Assembly (NCBI GenBank): GCA_018607905.1
Contig: JABBAP010000004.1
Coordinates: 57,282-121,281, forward strand
Direction of reading: 5' to 3'
Source: Paracoccaceae bacterium
Lineage (GTDB): Bacteria > Pseudomonadota > Alphaproteobacteria > Rhodobacterales > Rhodobacteraceae
Length of the DNA: 64,000 nt
Below the pieces are notes generated by a model. The model worked only from the letters and a program-made list of their open reading frames with translations. It did not search any database and was not told where the DNA came from. A program made the translations under genes and the position numbers. This document shows positions 18,801 through 27,162 of this stretch, in pieces. How positions within the stretch are numbered: position 1 is the first letter of the stretch; each line of letters begins with the position of its first letter.

Positions 18801-18839
18801 AAAAAGAAGGGTTTGTTCACATTTAATTTACAAACCCTT
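18801..18839 (-). terminator. Rho-independent terminator facing left, with no known gene feeding it
   Basis: AAGGGTTTGT and ACAAACCCTT form a perfect 10-bp stem with a 13-base loop. The T-run (CTTTTT) is on the minus-strand side only, so the element would stop leftward transcription just short of the YHS gene. No annotated minus-strand gene lies to its right. On the plus strand it could still act as a 3' stabilising hairpin for the YHS mRNA. Confidence 0.65.
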
Positions 18840-18961
18840 AACTTTGGACGTTCACACCCTAAGTCTAAGACCAGAGGCAGGGCGATTAGGAACATCCTGC
18901 TTCAAACTACTGTCCCTCGTTCCACACCTGCGCCTGATGCTTTTGCCTCAGGCGCTTTTTT
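18840..18961 (+). ncRNA. Candidate small RNA region between two terminators
   Basis: This gap has no credible reading frame. It ends in a textbook plus-strand terminator not attached to any gene, and the YHS gene already ends in a separate hairpin. Internal pairing is possible (GCAGG with CCTGC, GGAAC with GTTCC). A weak promoter-like TTGGAC lies at 18844. A short independent plus-strand RNA of about 100 bases would explain this. I recognise no known RNA family, so it is an inference from layout. Confidence 0.3.
18930..18961 (+). terminator. Strong rho-independent terminator
   Basis: GCGCCTGA, a 10-base loop, TCAGGCGC and six T. The 8-bp stem is perfect. It lies 140 bases after the YHS gene and 37 bases before the CoA-binding gene. 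Confidence 0.88.
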
Positions 18962-18997
18962 CTTGGCGACACCCAAACCCCGTTTTATACACCCCTC

Positions 18998-19477
18998 ATG
19001 ACAGATCGCCCTCCCCTCGCGCTACTGCGCAAAATCCTGACGGAAACCAAGACCATCGCCTGTATCGGCGTGTCCCCAAATCCGATCCGCCCGTCCCATT
19101 ACGTCGCGCGGTATTTGCACGTACGCGGCTACCGCGTGATCCCTGTGAACCCCGGCCAAGTCGGAAATGAGCTGTTCGGCGAGCCTTTTCGCGGCACCAT
19201 CGCCGATCTTGCTGGCGAACCCGTTGACATGATCGACATCTTCCGCCGCCCCGAAGCCGTGCCAGAAATTGTTGACGACGCGCTGGCGCATTTAATGCCA
19301 TCGCTAAAAACTGTCTGGATGCAAATCGGTGTACGCCACGCGGAAGCCGCCGCCGAGGCCGAAGCCCAAGGCCTCCAAGTCGTCCAAAACCTCTGCCCGA
19401 AAATCGAACACCAGCGCCTGTTTGGTGAACTTCGCAAAGCAGGCTTTAACACGGGCATCATTTCCTCAAAGCTGTGA
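18998..19477 (+). CDS. CoA-binding domain protein (YccU-like)
   Basis: A 159-residue single Rossmann-type domain of the succinyl-CoA-synthetase-alpha-like CoA-binding family. Visible are TIACIGVSPNPIRPSHYVARYL, YRVIPVNPGQVG, PVDMIDIFRRPEAVPEIVDDAL, VWMQIGVRHAEAAAEAEAQG and VVQNLCPKIEH. It lacks the catalytic histidine domain of the synthetases, so it is probably a binder or regulator. Such proteins often sit beside O-acetylhomoserine sulfhydrylase genes, and metY follows here after 79 bases. Confidence 0.92.
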   Translation: MTDRPPLALLRKILTETKTIACIGVSPNPIRPSHYVARYLHVRGYRVIPVNPGQVGNELFGEPFRGTIADLAGEPVDMIDIFRRPEAVPEIVDDALAHLMPSLKTVWMQIGVRHAEAAAEAEAQGLQVVQNLCPKIEHQRLFGELRKAGFNTGIISSKL

Positions 19478-19556
19478 TCCCTGCCCTAATCAGCAAAAGC
19501 GGTTGTGAACCCCGCACCAATCCGCATAAATAAACCAAATTCCAACGGAGAGACCC

Positions 19557-20849
19557 ATGACAGATCGCCCAGCCTACGGCTTTGACACTTTGCAAATTCA
19601 CGCAGGCGCACGCCCTGATCCTGCAACAGGTGCACGCCAAACACCGATCCACCAAACAACCGCCTACGTGTTTCGCGATGCCGATCACGCCGCCGCCCTG
19701 TTTAACCTCCAAGAAGTCGGCTTTATCTACTCCCGCCTCACCAACCCAACGGTCGCTGTGCTTCAAGAGCGCATCGCTACTTTGGAAGGCGGCGTTGGCG
19801 CAGTGTGTTGTTCCTCTGGTCACGCGGCCCAAATCATGGCGCTGTTTCCCCTCATGTCACCGGGCAAAAACATCGTCGCCTCCACACGCCTTTACGGCGG
19901 CACGCTCACCCAATTCAGCCAAACCATCAAACGCTTCGGCTGGTCTGCTACTTTCGTAGACCTTGACGACGAAGCCGCGATCAAAGCCGCAATTGATGAA
20001 AACACCCAAGCGATCTTCTGCGAAAGCATCGCAAACCCGGGCGGCTACGTCACCGACATCCCAGCCCTCGCAAAAATCGCAGATGGCGCGGGCATTCCGT
20101 TGATCGTGGACAACACAGCTGCAACGCCGTTCCTGTGTCGCCCGATCGAAATGGGCGCAACGCTTGTCGTGCACTCCACAACCAAATACCTCACGGGTTC
20201 AGGCACCGTAACAGGTGGCGCAGTTGTTGATTCAGGTCGTTTCGATTGGTCCGCCAGCGATAAATTCCCCTCCCTTTCCCAACCAGAACCCGCCTATCAC
20301 GGCATGAAATTCCACGAAACATTCGGCGAATTGGCCTTTACCTTTCACGGCATCGCCATCGGCTTGCGGGATCTTGGCATGACCATGAACCCGCAAGGCG
20401 CGCATTACACGCTTGTCGGCATGGAAACCCTGTCCCTGCGCATGGAACGCCACGTTGAAAACGCGATCAAAGTGGCCGATTGGCTCGAAAATGATCCCCG
20501 CGTTGATTACGTCACCTACGCGGGCTTGAAATCCTCGCCCTACGCGGATCGCGCGAAAAAGCTGTATCCACGCGGCTGCGGTGCGCTGTTCACTTTCGCG
20601 GTCAAAGGCGGCTACGACGCCTGCATCAAACTCGTCGACAGCTTGGAGATTTTCAGCCACGTGGCAAACCTTGGCGATGCACGATCCCTGATCCTGCACC
20701 CCGCATCCACAACGCACCGCCAGCTATCCGTTGAACAACAAGAGGCCGCAGGTGCCGCCCCCAACGTGGTTCGCCTGTCCATCGGTATTGAATCCGTAGA
20801 AGACATCATCGCCGATCTGGACCAAGCTTTGTCAAAAGCCGCCTCCTAA
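19557..20849 (+). CDS. metY: O-acetylhomoserine aminocarboxypropyltransferase (sulfhydrylase)
   Basis: A PLP enzyme of the Cys/Met metabolism family that makes homocysteine from O-acetylhomoserine and sulfide. The 430 residues fit this subgroup, longer than MetB/MetZ at about 390. Motifs: GFDTLQIHAGARPDPATGARQTPIHQTTAYVF, SGHAAQIMAL, the PLP aspartate in IPLIVDNTAATPFLCRP, and the Schiff-base lysine in VVHSTTKYLTGSGTVTGG near residue 209. The C-terminal domain has ARSLILHPASTTHRQL. A clear AGAG site precedes the start and a terminator follows. Confidence 0.95.
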   Translation: MTDRPAYGFDTLQIHAGARPDPATGARQTPIHQTTAYVFRDADHAAALFNLQEVGFIYSRLTNPTVAVLQERIATLEGGVGAVCCSSGHAAQIMALFPLMSPGKNIVASTRLYGGTLTQFSQTIKRFGWSATFVDLDDEAAIKAAIDENTQAIFCESIANPGGYVTDIPALAKIADGAGIPLIVDNTAATPFLCRPIEMGATLVVHSTTKYLTGSGTVTGGAVVDSGRFDWSASDKFPSLSQPEPAYHGMKFHETFGELAFTFHGIAIGLRDLGMTMNPQGAHYTLVGMETLSLRMERHVENAIKVADWLENDPRVDYVTYAGLKSSPYADRAKKLYPRGCGALFTFAVKGGYDACIKLVDSLEIFSHVANLGDARSLILHPASTTHRQLSVEQQEAAGAAPNVVRLSIGIESVEDIIADLDQALSKAAS

Positions 20850-20872
20850 TCCGCGATCAGATATCATGCGAA

Positions 20873-20895
20873 AGAGGGCCATTCGGTCCTCTTTT
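20873..20895 (+). terminator. Rho-independent terminator
   Basis: AGAGGGCC, loop ATTC, GGTCCTCT and a T-run: an 8-bp stem with one G-U pair, 24 bases after metY. Confidence 0.88.
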
Positions 20896-21023
20896 TCTTT
20901 GCAAAATACCCCCATTCCCCTTGTTTCTGCGCCCAACAACCCCCAAATTCAGTGTTGTTAACCACCGCTGTGTAATCTGCATAAACCTGCCGACCACACG
21001 GCAAAGGCCCAGATCACTACCAA

Positions 21024-21041
21024 AGCAGGCAAAAACCTGCT
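21024..21041. promoter_or_regulatory. Inverted repeat upstream of the 908-residue repeat protein
   Basis: AGCAGG, CAAAAA, CCTGCT: perfect 6-bp arms, 85 bases before the start codon, with no T-run. It may be an operator or a 5' leader hairpin. The rest of the 276-base gap shows nothing else clear. Confidence 0.35.
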
Positions 21042-21125
21042 AGTTTAGGGACTTAGCCTCCTAAATGCATAGCAATTTGCTAGGGAATCAGGTACCCGCG
21101 CAGCAGGGTAAAGAGTAAATGAACC

Positions 21126-23852
21126 ATGATGGGTGACAGCAAACCTAATTTTGCGCTCGACTTATCGAACGAGGGCGTCGCGCTCTGGCACCGCAGCAGT
21201 GGTGGCGGATGGACGACGCTTGGCAGCGTTTCTCTTGCCGCTGATGATTTTTCTGCGCAACTCGCGGCCCTTCGCGATGGCGCATCAAGGGGCACGGGAC
21301 GCGCGCGCCGCTGCGTCATCCGCATCCCCCGCTCCGAAGTATTACTCTCCAAAGTCCGCGTTGGCGTATTCGAGGGCGAGGCCGCCGTGCGCCACGCTCA
21401 CAAACAAATCGCCGAATTATCGCCCTACCAAATGAACGAAATCGCCTTTGATTTGGGCGAAAAGGGCTTTGGTAACATGGCGCCCGTTGGCATCGTTGCG
21501 CGCCAAACCTTGGTCGAGGCCGAAGCTTTTGCAAGGTCGAACGGCTTTGATCCGCTGTATTTCACCACGCAATACGCCGAGAAAGAATTCACCCGCGAGC
21601 CACGTTTTTACACGAGCGCCGCAGTGCCAGCTGCAAAACCGCTATGGTACGTGCCTTGGGTCGCGGCCGCGTCTGTCGGTTTGGCTTTGGGCTATTTCGG
21701 CTACACCTACGCCACTGCGCCCAACGTGTCCCAACCCGTTTCCACGGCGGCTGTTTCAGAACAACCCGTAGTCGAACCCGTGGTGGAAACTGCCGCCGTA
21801 GAAACGGTACAGCCCGCACCTGAGCCCGAACCCCTAGTCGTGGATACCGCGCAGCTTGGTTTGCAAGACGTGGCCCCGGCACTGCCGAGTGTCGCCGTCG
21901 TTTTGGCACCGCCACAGGCTACCGAATACCCAGAAATGCGGGTCGCTGCGATCAATCTTTCTTCAGATGCCGCTGATCCTGCCGTCACGCGCCTGTTCGC
22001 AGCACAGGCAAGTGTTCCACAGGTCTCGATCTCCTCAAAGCAGGTTAAAACCAGCGATCTTCAAATTGCCGAAGCCCGCCGCGATCTGCCAAATGTTTCG
22101 GTAAACGACGAAATCGTTGCAATCATTCAAAGCGATATGACAATCGCGACCCTTAACGCACCTGAACAAACCGCGCCGATCCTGCTCGCTGCACTGACAG
22201 CACCAAACGATCCGATTGATCCTGCATTGCTGATCAATCTGCCGCGCACCATCGCCACTGACACGGGCGTCAATTCTTCTACGACCCAGCCTGCTGCCCG
22301 CCCGGTGCGCCCGCCTTCTACGATAACTGCGGCCCCAGGCACCTTGATCCCAACGGTTGAGGGCACCCCTGGCCCAGATTACATCACCATCTTTGCGGGC
22401 CGCCCTGCGAACCCGCCGCGCAACCGCATCGACCCAGTCCCACCCGAAGAATTGCTAGCAGGATTCCGTCCCCGACTGCGCCCTGCAACGCTGAATGTGC
22501 CTGCTGAACTGCTGGCCGCTGTCGAACCCGAAGTGGTTGCAGAACCCACAATTCTGGACCTAGCCGACCCAACCTTGCGCGCGCTGCGGGCACGTTTGCG
22601 CCCCTCCACACTGGTTGTTCCACAAGCAGAGGCTTTGGCCGCGGTTGCGCCAGAAGAAACCACATCAGACACGGTTGAAGAACCAAATCTGTTCGCCCTT
22701 GCCGATCCTACGCTCGCTGGCAATCGCGCCCGCCTGCGCCCCGCAACATTGGCAGATCGCGCCGCTGAAATTACCGCCGCTGCGCAAATCGCCAGCCTTG
22801 GCGACCCCGCTTTGCGGCCCCTGCGCGCCCGATTACGCCCAGCAGACCTTGCCCCAATCGTGGCAGAAGTTGTTGTTGAGCCAACAGAACCCGCGTCAGA
22901 CCTGACATCAATCGTCGAAACCGCGATTGCAGACGCGGCGATTGAAAATCCGACCGACGCCACGGATGAAATCGTGGCAGCCATTGCGCAGGACACCGTG
23001 TTGCAAACGATCCAAGACGAGGCTTCCACCCTCGCCTTTTCTGATCCCGCGCTGCGCCCCTTCCGTGCCAGAACCCGCCCAACTGGATTGGTGCCCGGCG
23101 CGCAACTCGCTTCGCTGACGACAGATGGCGCACAAACAGACGCCGCGCCGACCCTATTGGCACTTGCTGATCCAACCCTGTCTGGCCTGCGTGCCCGCAC
23201 CCGCCCGGGTAATTTGCGGGTCGTCATGCCCGAACAGCAATCATCGCTTCTCACATTCGCTGATCCAACATTGGCTGGCAAACGCACCCGTGCGCGCCCC
23301 AGCAATTTGCGCGTTCTTCAGCCTGAACCTGAAACATCCGCAATCGAGGCGGCCATCGCCAAAGACCTCGAAACCGCGCCTGAAACACCGGTTATTCGCG
23401 GCACGCGGCTCGCCGTTTCCGTCAGCCCGAAACCCAAAACCCGCCCCCGCACGCTCGCCCGTGTTGTAGAACGGGTCACCCGTGAAGCCAAACGCACAAA
23501 TGCGTCAGTCCAAAGCGACAGCAGCGCTGGCGTTTCCGCGTCAGGCGGCTCAACCCGCGCAACGGCCAAATTGCCAAAATCTGCGAAAGGCACGGTTAAA
23601 TCCGCGCCGCCCTCCAACGCGACTGTGGCCCGCGCAGCGACAGAAAAATCCCGTTTTAAGAAATCTCGCATGAACCTTGTGGGTATTTTTGGCGCACCGA
23701 ACAAACGCCGCGCCCTGATCCGCCTGTCCTCTGGGCGCTACGTCAAAGTGCAAAACGGCGACAAAGTCAGCGGCTGGAAAGTATCAGCCATCGGCGAAAG
23801 CAGCCTGCGGATCAAAAAAGGCAGCCGTGATCAAGTCTTACGCATTCCTTAA
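21126..23852 (+). CDS. Large membrane-anchored repeat protein with pilus/secretion-assembly-like ends
   Basis: A 908-residue protein of uncertain family. Residues 1-165 resemble the cytoplasmic actin-like part of GspL/PilM proteins (FALDLSNEGVALWHR, a central RRCVIRIPRSEVLLSKV, then YFTTQYAEKEF). Residues 172-193 form one membrane helix. Residues 200-440 are a Pro/Ala/Val-rich, probably disordered stretch. Seven copies of a basic motif (consensus [LF]xDPxLxxxRxRxRPxxL) lie near residues 440, 478, 525, 557, 637, 680 and 711. The last 50 residues (RRALIRLSSGRYVKVQNGDKVSGWKVSAIG) look like the small beta domain of PilP/GspC. By layout it would span the inner membrane with the repeats in the periplasm. 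Automatic labels such as 'translation initiation factor 2' would be spurious. It stands alone; its stop overlaps convergent mgtE. Confidence 0.8.
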   Translation: MMGDSKPNFALDLSNEGVALWHRSSGGGWTTLGSVSLAADDFSAQLAALRDGASRGTGRARRCVIRIPRSEVLLSKVRVGVFEGEAAVRHAHKQIAELSPYQMNEIAFDLGEKGFGNMAPVGIVARQTLVEAEAFARSNGFDPLYFTTQYAEKEFTREPRFYTSAAVPAAKPLWYVPWVAAASVGLALGYFGYTYATAPNVSQPVSTAAVSEQPVVEPVVETAAVETVQPAPEPEPLVVDTAQLGLQDVAPALPSVAVVLAPPQATEYPEMRVAAINLSSDAADPAVTRLFAAQASVPQVSISSKQVKTSDLQIAEARRDLPNVSVNDEIVAIIQSDMTIATLNAPEQTAPILLAALTAPNDPIDPALLINLPRTIATDTGVNSSTTQPAARPVRPPSTITAAPGTLIPTVEGTPGPDYITIFAGRPANPPRNRIDPVPPEELLAGFRPRLRPATLNVPAELLAAVEPEVVAEPTILDLADPTLRALRARLRPSTLVVPQAEALAAVAPEETTSDTVEEPNLFALADPTLAGNRARLRPATLADRAAEITAAAQIASLGDPALRPLRARLRPADLAPIVAEVVVEPTEPASDLTSIVETAIADAAIENPTDATDEIVAAIAQDTVLQTIQDEASTLAFSDPALRPFRARTRPTGLVPGAQLASLTTDGAQTDAAPTLLALADPTLSGLRARTRPGNLRVVMPEQQSSLLTFADPTLAGKRTRARPSNLRVLQPEPETSAIEAAIAKDLETAPETPVIRGTRLAVSVSPKPKTRPRTLARVVERVTREAKRTNASVQSDSSAGVSASGGSTRATAKLPKSAKGTVKSAPPSNATVARAATEKSRFKKSRMNLVGIFGAPNKRRALIRLSSGRYVKVQNGDKVSGWKVSAIGESSLRIKKGSRDQVLRIP

Positions 23853-25246
23853 AGCAGCATCACCGCCGCAAGGCCAAGGAACGCGAAAAACCCGATAACA
23901 TCCGTCACCGTTGTCACGAACGCGCCCGAGGCAAGGGCGGGATCAATGTTCAGCTTGGTCAGCGTGATTGGCACCAAAATCCCCGCCATGCCAGCCACCA
24001 AAAGGTTGGCGATCATCGCCAGCCCAAGCACGACCCCCAGCATCGGCGAGCCAAACCAGATCAACCCGACAATGCCAATAATCACGGCAAAAACCACACC
24101 ATTTAAGAACCCGACGATCACTTCGCGCCGAATAACCCGCATTGCGTTGGCCGAGGTCAAATCCTTTGTGGCCAGTGCGCGCACGGCCACCGTTAACGTC
24201 TGCGTTCCCGCATTTCCCCCCATCGAAGCGACAATCGGCATCAACACCGCAAGGGCGACGATGGCTTCGATAACGGACGAAAACTGCGCAATCACAACCG
24301 ACGCCATGATAGAAGTTAACAGGTTAACGGCCAACCACGGAAACCGTTGCCGTGTCGTATCCAGAACCGTGTCCGTCAGGCTTTCATCGCCCACACCCGC
24401 TAGCAATTTCAAATCTTCCTCGGCCTCTTCGTCCAGCACATCCATCGCGTCATCAATGGTAATTACGCCGACCAAACGCCCCATACCATCGACAACAGGT
24501 GCTGAAACCATGTGGTACTGGTTAAACGCATAGGCCACGTCTTCTTGTGTTTGCGTCGCAGGAATAATCTGGAAATTCTCATCCATGATATTGGCCAACA
24601 TCGTGTCGCGCGGGCTTGCCAATAGCGACGAAAGTCCAACTTTACCAATGGGTTGCAGTTTTGGATCGACAATCACCGCATCATAAAACCGATCAGGCAA
24701 ATCTGTCGCAGCCCGCAGAAAATCAATCATCTCACCGACGGACCAATGCCCGGGCGCCATGACCAATTCGCGCTGCATCAAACGCCCGGCGGTTTCGTCT
24801 GGGTATTGCAACGCCTGCTCAACAACGACACGCTCCGCATCATCCAGCGCGTCTAAAACCCTAACCTTTTCCGGCTCTTCCAAATCCTCGATCAGATCAA
24901 CAACGTCATCTGATTCCAAATCCTTGAACGCCTCCGCCATCACCTCGACAGACATGCCCTCGATCAAATCACCGCGCAGATTTTCATCCAGCTCGGATAA
25001 AACTTCGCCGTCGATTTCAGTGCCCCAAAGGGTCAGCAACTCGGATCGTTCGGCGCTTGAAACTTGTTCCAGCAAATCGGCGATATCAGCGGAGTGCAGC
25101 GGATCCAACAACCCAACCAACGCCACTTTATCTTGCGCATAAACCGCAGCTAAAATCGCCTCGGTCGCCCCTTTATCGAGCGCATAGGCCCCATCGCCAC
25201 CTTCAAAATCGACAGTCCCGGTTTCGGCTGTGTTTTGATCCTGCAT
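23849..25246 (-). CDS. mgtE: Magnesium transporter MgtE
   Basis: A 465-residue Mg2+ channel/transporter. Residues 30-135 form the N superhelical domain (AVYAQDKVALVGLLDPLHSADIADLLEQ). CBS domains cover about 140-265 (with MLANIMDENFQIIPATQTQEDVAYAF and the regulatory linker IDDAMDVLDEEAEEDLKLLAG). Five membrane helices follow, including the pore region VASMGGNAGTQTLTVAVRAL. The acidic N and CBS domains gate the channel by Mg2+ level. It is a single gene, divergent from the TPR glycosyltransferase-like gene. Confidence 0.97.
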   Translation of the reverse strand: MQDQNTAETGTVDFEGGDGAYALDKGATEAILAAVYAQDKVALVGLLDPLHSADIADLLEQVSSAERSELLTLWGTEIDGEVLSELDENLRGDLIEGMSVEVMAEAFKDLESDDVVDLIEDLEEPEKVRVLDALDDAERVVVEQALQYPDETAGRLMQRELVMAPGHWSVGEMIDFLRAATDLPDRFYDAVIVDPKLQPIGKVGLSSLLASPRDTMLANIMDENFQIIPATQTQEDVAYAFNQYHMVSAPVVDGMGRLVGVITIDDAMDVLDEEAEEDLKLLAGVGDESLTDTVLDTTRQRFPWLAVNLLTSIMASVVIAQFSSVIEAIVALAVLMPIVASMGGNAGTQTLTVAVRALATKDLTSANAMRVIRREVIVGFLNGVVFAVIIGIVGLIWFGSPMLGVVLGLAMIANLLVAGMAGILVPITLTKLNIDPALASGAFVTTVTDVIGFFAFLGLAAVMLL

Positions 25247-25406
25247 CTGCGGGGCTCCTCGTGGTGTGAATGGCCAGTTCTACCCCGTTGCCCCCCCTGC
25301 AACAACCGAAATTCCAGCCGCAATTGCGCCGCCATCAACTGGTTTGCGTAACCCAACCATCCCCGCTAATGTTCTTTCAAAAATCGGCAGAAACAGAACC
25401 ACGCAC

Positions 25407-26795
25407 ATGGCAGATCAATCCCCCCAAAAGATGCAATTCAAAACCATTGCAGAATTGCGCGGCGCCGCCGTAGAGCATCACAAAAAAGGCGATACCAAAA
25501 CCGCCCGTGATCTTTACCGCGTCTTCCTATCCAAACGCCCAAAAGACGCGCCCATGTGGTCCAACCTTGGGGCGCTGTTTCGTGCAGAAAAAAATTACGC
25601 GATGGCCGTGATTTGCCAACGCCGCGCCCTGCGCTTTGATCCAGAATCCGATAGCGTTCTTAACAATGCGGCCAACGCGCATTTCGATGCTGGCGAGCCA
25701 GAAAAGGCGCTGGAACTTCGCCGTAAGGCCTTGGAAAGTAAGCCAGAAGACCCCGAAAACTGGTCTTCTCTTGGTAAATACTTGCGCGCCCTTGGCCATC
25801 ACGATCAAGCAAAGGTTGAACTTGAAAAGGCGTTGGAAACCCATCCAGATGATGCCGAACTGCACATCCAACTGGCCTTTGCCCAGCTGGCCCTTGGCGA
25901 TTACCCAAATGGATTTACCGAGTTTGATTGGCGCTGGAAAGGCGATGAAATCTCCCTTCCCAAGATGGATTTCCCCCAGTGGAAAGGCGAGGATATCGAC
26001 GGCAAAACCATCCTCATCACGCCGGAACAAGGGTTTGGCGACACGATATTAATGGCGCGTTTCTTGCGCGGCCTTGCCGATCTCGGGGCGAAGGTTCGCC
26101 TAAACGTCAAACCACCATTGCGCCGCATTTTCAACGGCCTAGCTGGGGTTAATAAATTCGCGATCACCAACGACGATATCGTTGGCTGCGATTACTGGTC
26201 CCCGATGATGGATCTGCCGCGCTACCTTGGCACAACGCTGCAAAACCTCCCTGCGCCAACTGCACTCTCCATCCCAGATGACAGCATTGAGCGGGCAAAA
26301 TCCGCCACTGCCCCATTCAAAGACGATTTTAAAATCGGCGTTCTGTGGTCAGGCTCCGTCAGCTACCGCGCCAATCACAAACGCTCGTTCAGCCACACCC
26401 AATTCCTCCAATTGGCCGATATTGCGGGCGCGCAAATGTTCTCGCTCTACAAAGGCCCCTTGTCCCAAGCATTCCACGACGACGGCACCTCGTGTGTTAT
26501 CATTGATGCCGCCTCAAATGATCGCGATTTTGCCGACAGCGCCGCCCTGATCAACGAGCTCGACCTCGTGATCACAATGGACAGCGCCATCGCCCATGTC
26601 GCAGGATCACTGGGCGCAAACGTCTGGAACCTCTTGCACTCCGAGGCCTATTGGCTCTATGAACCTTTCCCTGACCATACGCCGTGGTATCCGACTATGC
26701 GCTTGGTAAGACAGGATAAATCTGGCGATTGGGATACGGTTTTCCAAACGCTCCGCACTGATATTCAAGAATTGGTAAGGCAAAAACATGGATGA
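25407..26795 (+). CDS. TPR protein with glycosyltransferase-like C-terminal domain
   Basis: A 462-residue protein; the start at 25407 is chosen because the longer frame adds a Pro-rich stretch overlapping the mgtE promoter. Residues 10-175 hold about four TPRs (MWSNLGALFRAEKNYAMAVICQRRALRFDPES, then further helical pairs). Residues 200-455 resemble the GT-B half of TPR-linked glycosyltransferases: ILITPEQGFGDTILMARFLRGLADLGAKV, KIGVLWSGS, and DLVITMDSAIAHVAGSLGANVWNLL as in heptosyltransferase-like folds. It probably modifies a protein or surface glycan. The start of the DUF6165 gene overlaps its stop by eight bases. Confidence 0.87.
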   Translation: MADQSPQKMQFKTIAELRGAAVEHHKKGDTKTARDLYRVFLSKRPKDAPMWSNLGALFRAEKNYAMAVICQRRALRFDPESDSVLNNAANAHFDAGEPEKALELRRKALESKPEDPENWSSLGKYLRALGHHDQAKVELEKALETHPDDAELHIQLAFAQLALGDYPNGFTEFDWRWKGDEISLPKMDFPQWKGEDIDGKTILITPEQGFGDTILMARFLRGLADLGAKVRLNVKPPLRRIFNGLAGVNKFAITNDDIVGCDYWSPMMDLPRYLGTTLQNLPAPTALSIPDDSIERAKSATAPFKDDFKIGVLWSGSVSYRANHKRSFSHTQFLQLADIAGAQMFSLYKGPLSQAFHDDGTSCVIIDAASNDRDFADSAALINELDLVITMDSAIAHVAGSLGANVWNLLHSEAYWLYEPFPDHTPWYPTMRLVRQDKSGDWDTVFQTLRTDIQELVRQKHG

Positions 26796-27150
26796 AATTC
26801 TCACGCCCATCTCTCCGGGTGAGTTGCTTGATAAGCTGACGATCCTGACGATTAAGTTGGAAAACATCACCGATGCGAACAAACGCGCCAATGTGCATGT
26901 GGAGCATACTTTGCTTTCTAAAGTCGCTAATGATGGCATCCCGAAATCCGATCAAATCGCCAAGCTGCAGGCCAATCTTTTGTCTGTAAATAAACAGCTG
27001 TGGGATATCGAAGACGACATCCGCGATTGCGAACGCGCTGGTGATTTCGGCCCTGAATTTATCCGGCTTGCCCGCGCCGTTTACGTCACAAACGACAAAC
27101 GCGCCGACCTGAAAAACAGATTAACACCGCGCTCGGCTCTCAAATCGTAG
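26788..27150 (+). CDS. DUF6165 protein with a frame-disrupted C-terminus
   Basis: The 120 codons follow the DUF6165 pattern: ILTPISPGELLDKLTILTIKLENI, NKQLWDIEDDIRDCE, FGPEFIRLARAVYVTNDKRADLK. After DLK the reading frame goes off-family (NRLTPRSALKS) and stops. In the -1 frame the DNA continues as KQINTALGSQIVEEKSYADY and stops at 27176, which is the end this family normally has as I know it. One A is missing from an A5 run near 27113. The cause may be a real mutation, a homopolymer sequencing error or slippage. Family function is unknown; it pairs with the TPR glycosyltransferase-like gene and overlaps it by eight bases. Confidence 0.85.
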   Translation: MDEILTPISPGELLDKLTILTIKLENITDANKRANVHVEHTLLSKVANDGIPKSDQIAKLQANLLSVNKQLWDIEDDIRDCERAGDFGPEFIRLARAVYVTNDKRADLKNRLTPRSALKS

Positions 27151-27162
27151 AAGAGAAATCTT

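Noticed and set aside
22379..23305. Long open frame of 308 codons on the minus strand inside the repeat protein gene
   Set aside because: It is the antisense of the Arg/Pro/Ala-rich repeats; its low-complexity Ala/Ser/Arg/Val sequence has no domain or ribosome site.
22440..23310. CRISPR-like array from regular repeats
   Set aside because: The repeats are in coding sequence, vary at the DNA level and have uneven spacing (about 95-240 bases); they are protein repeats.
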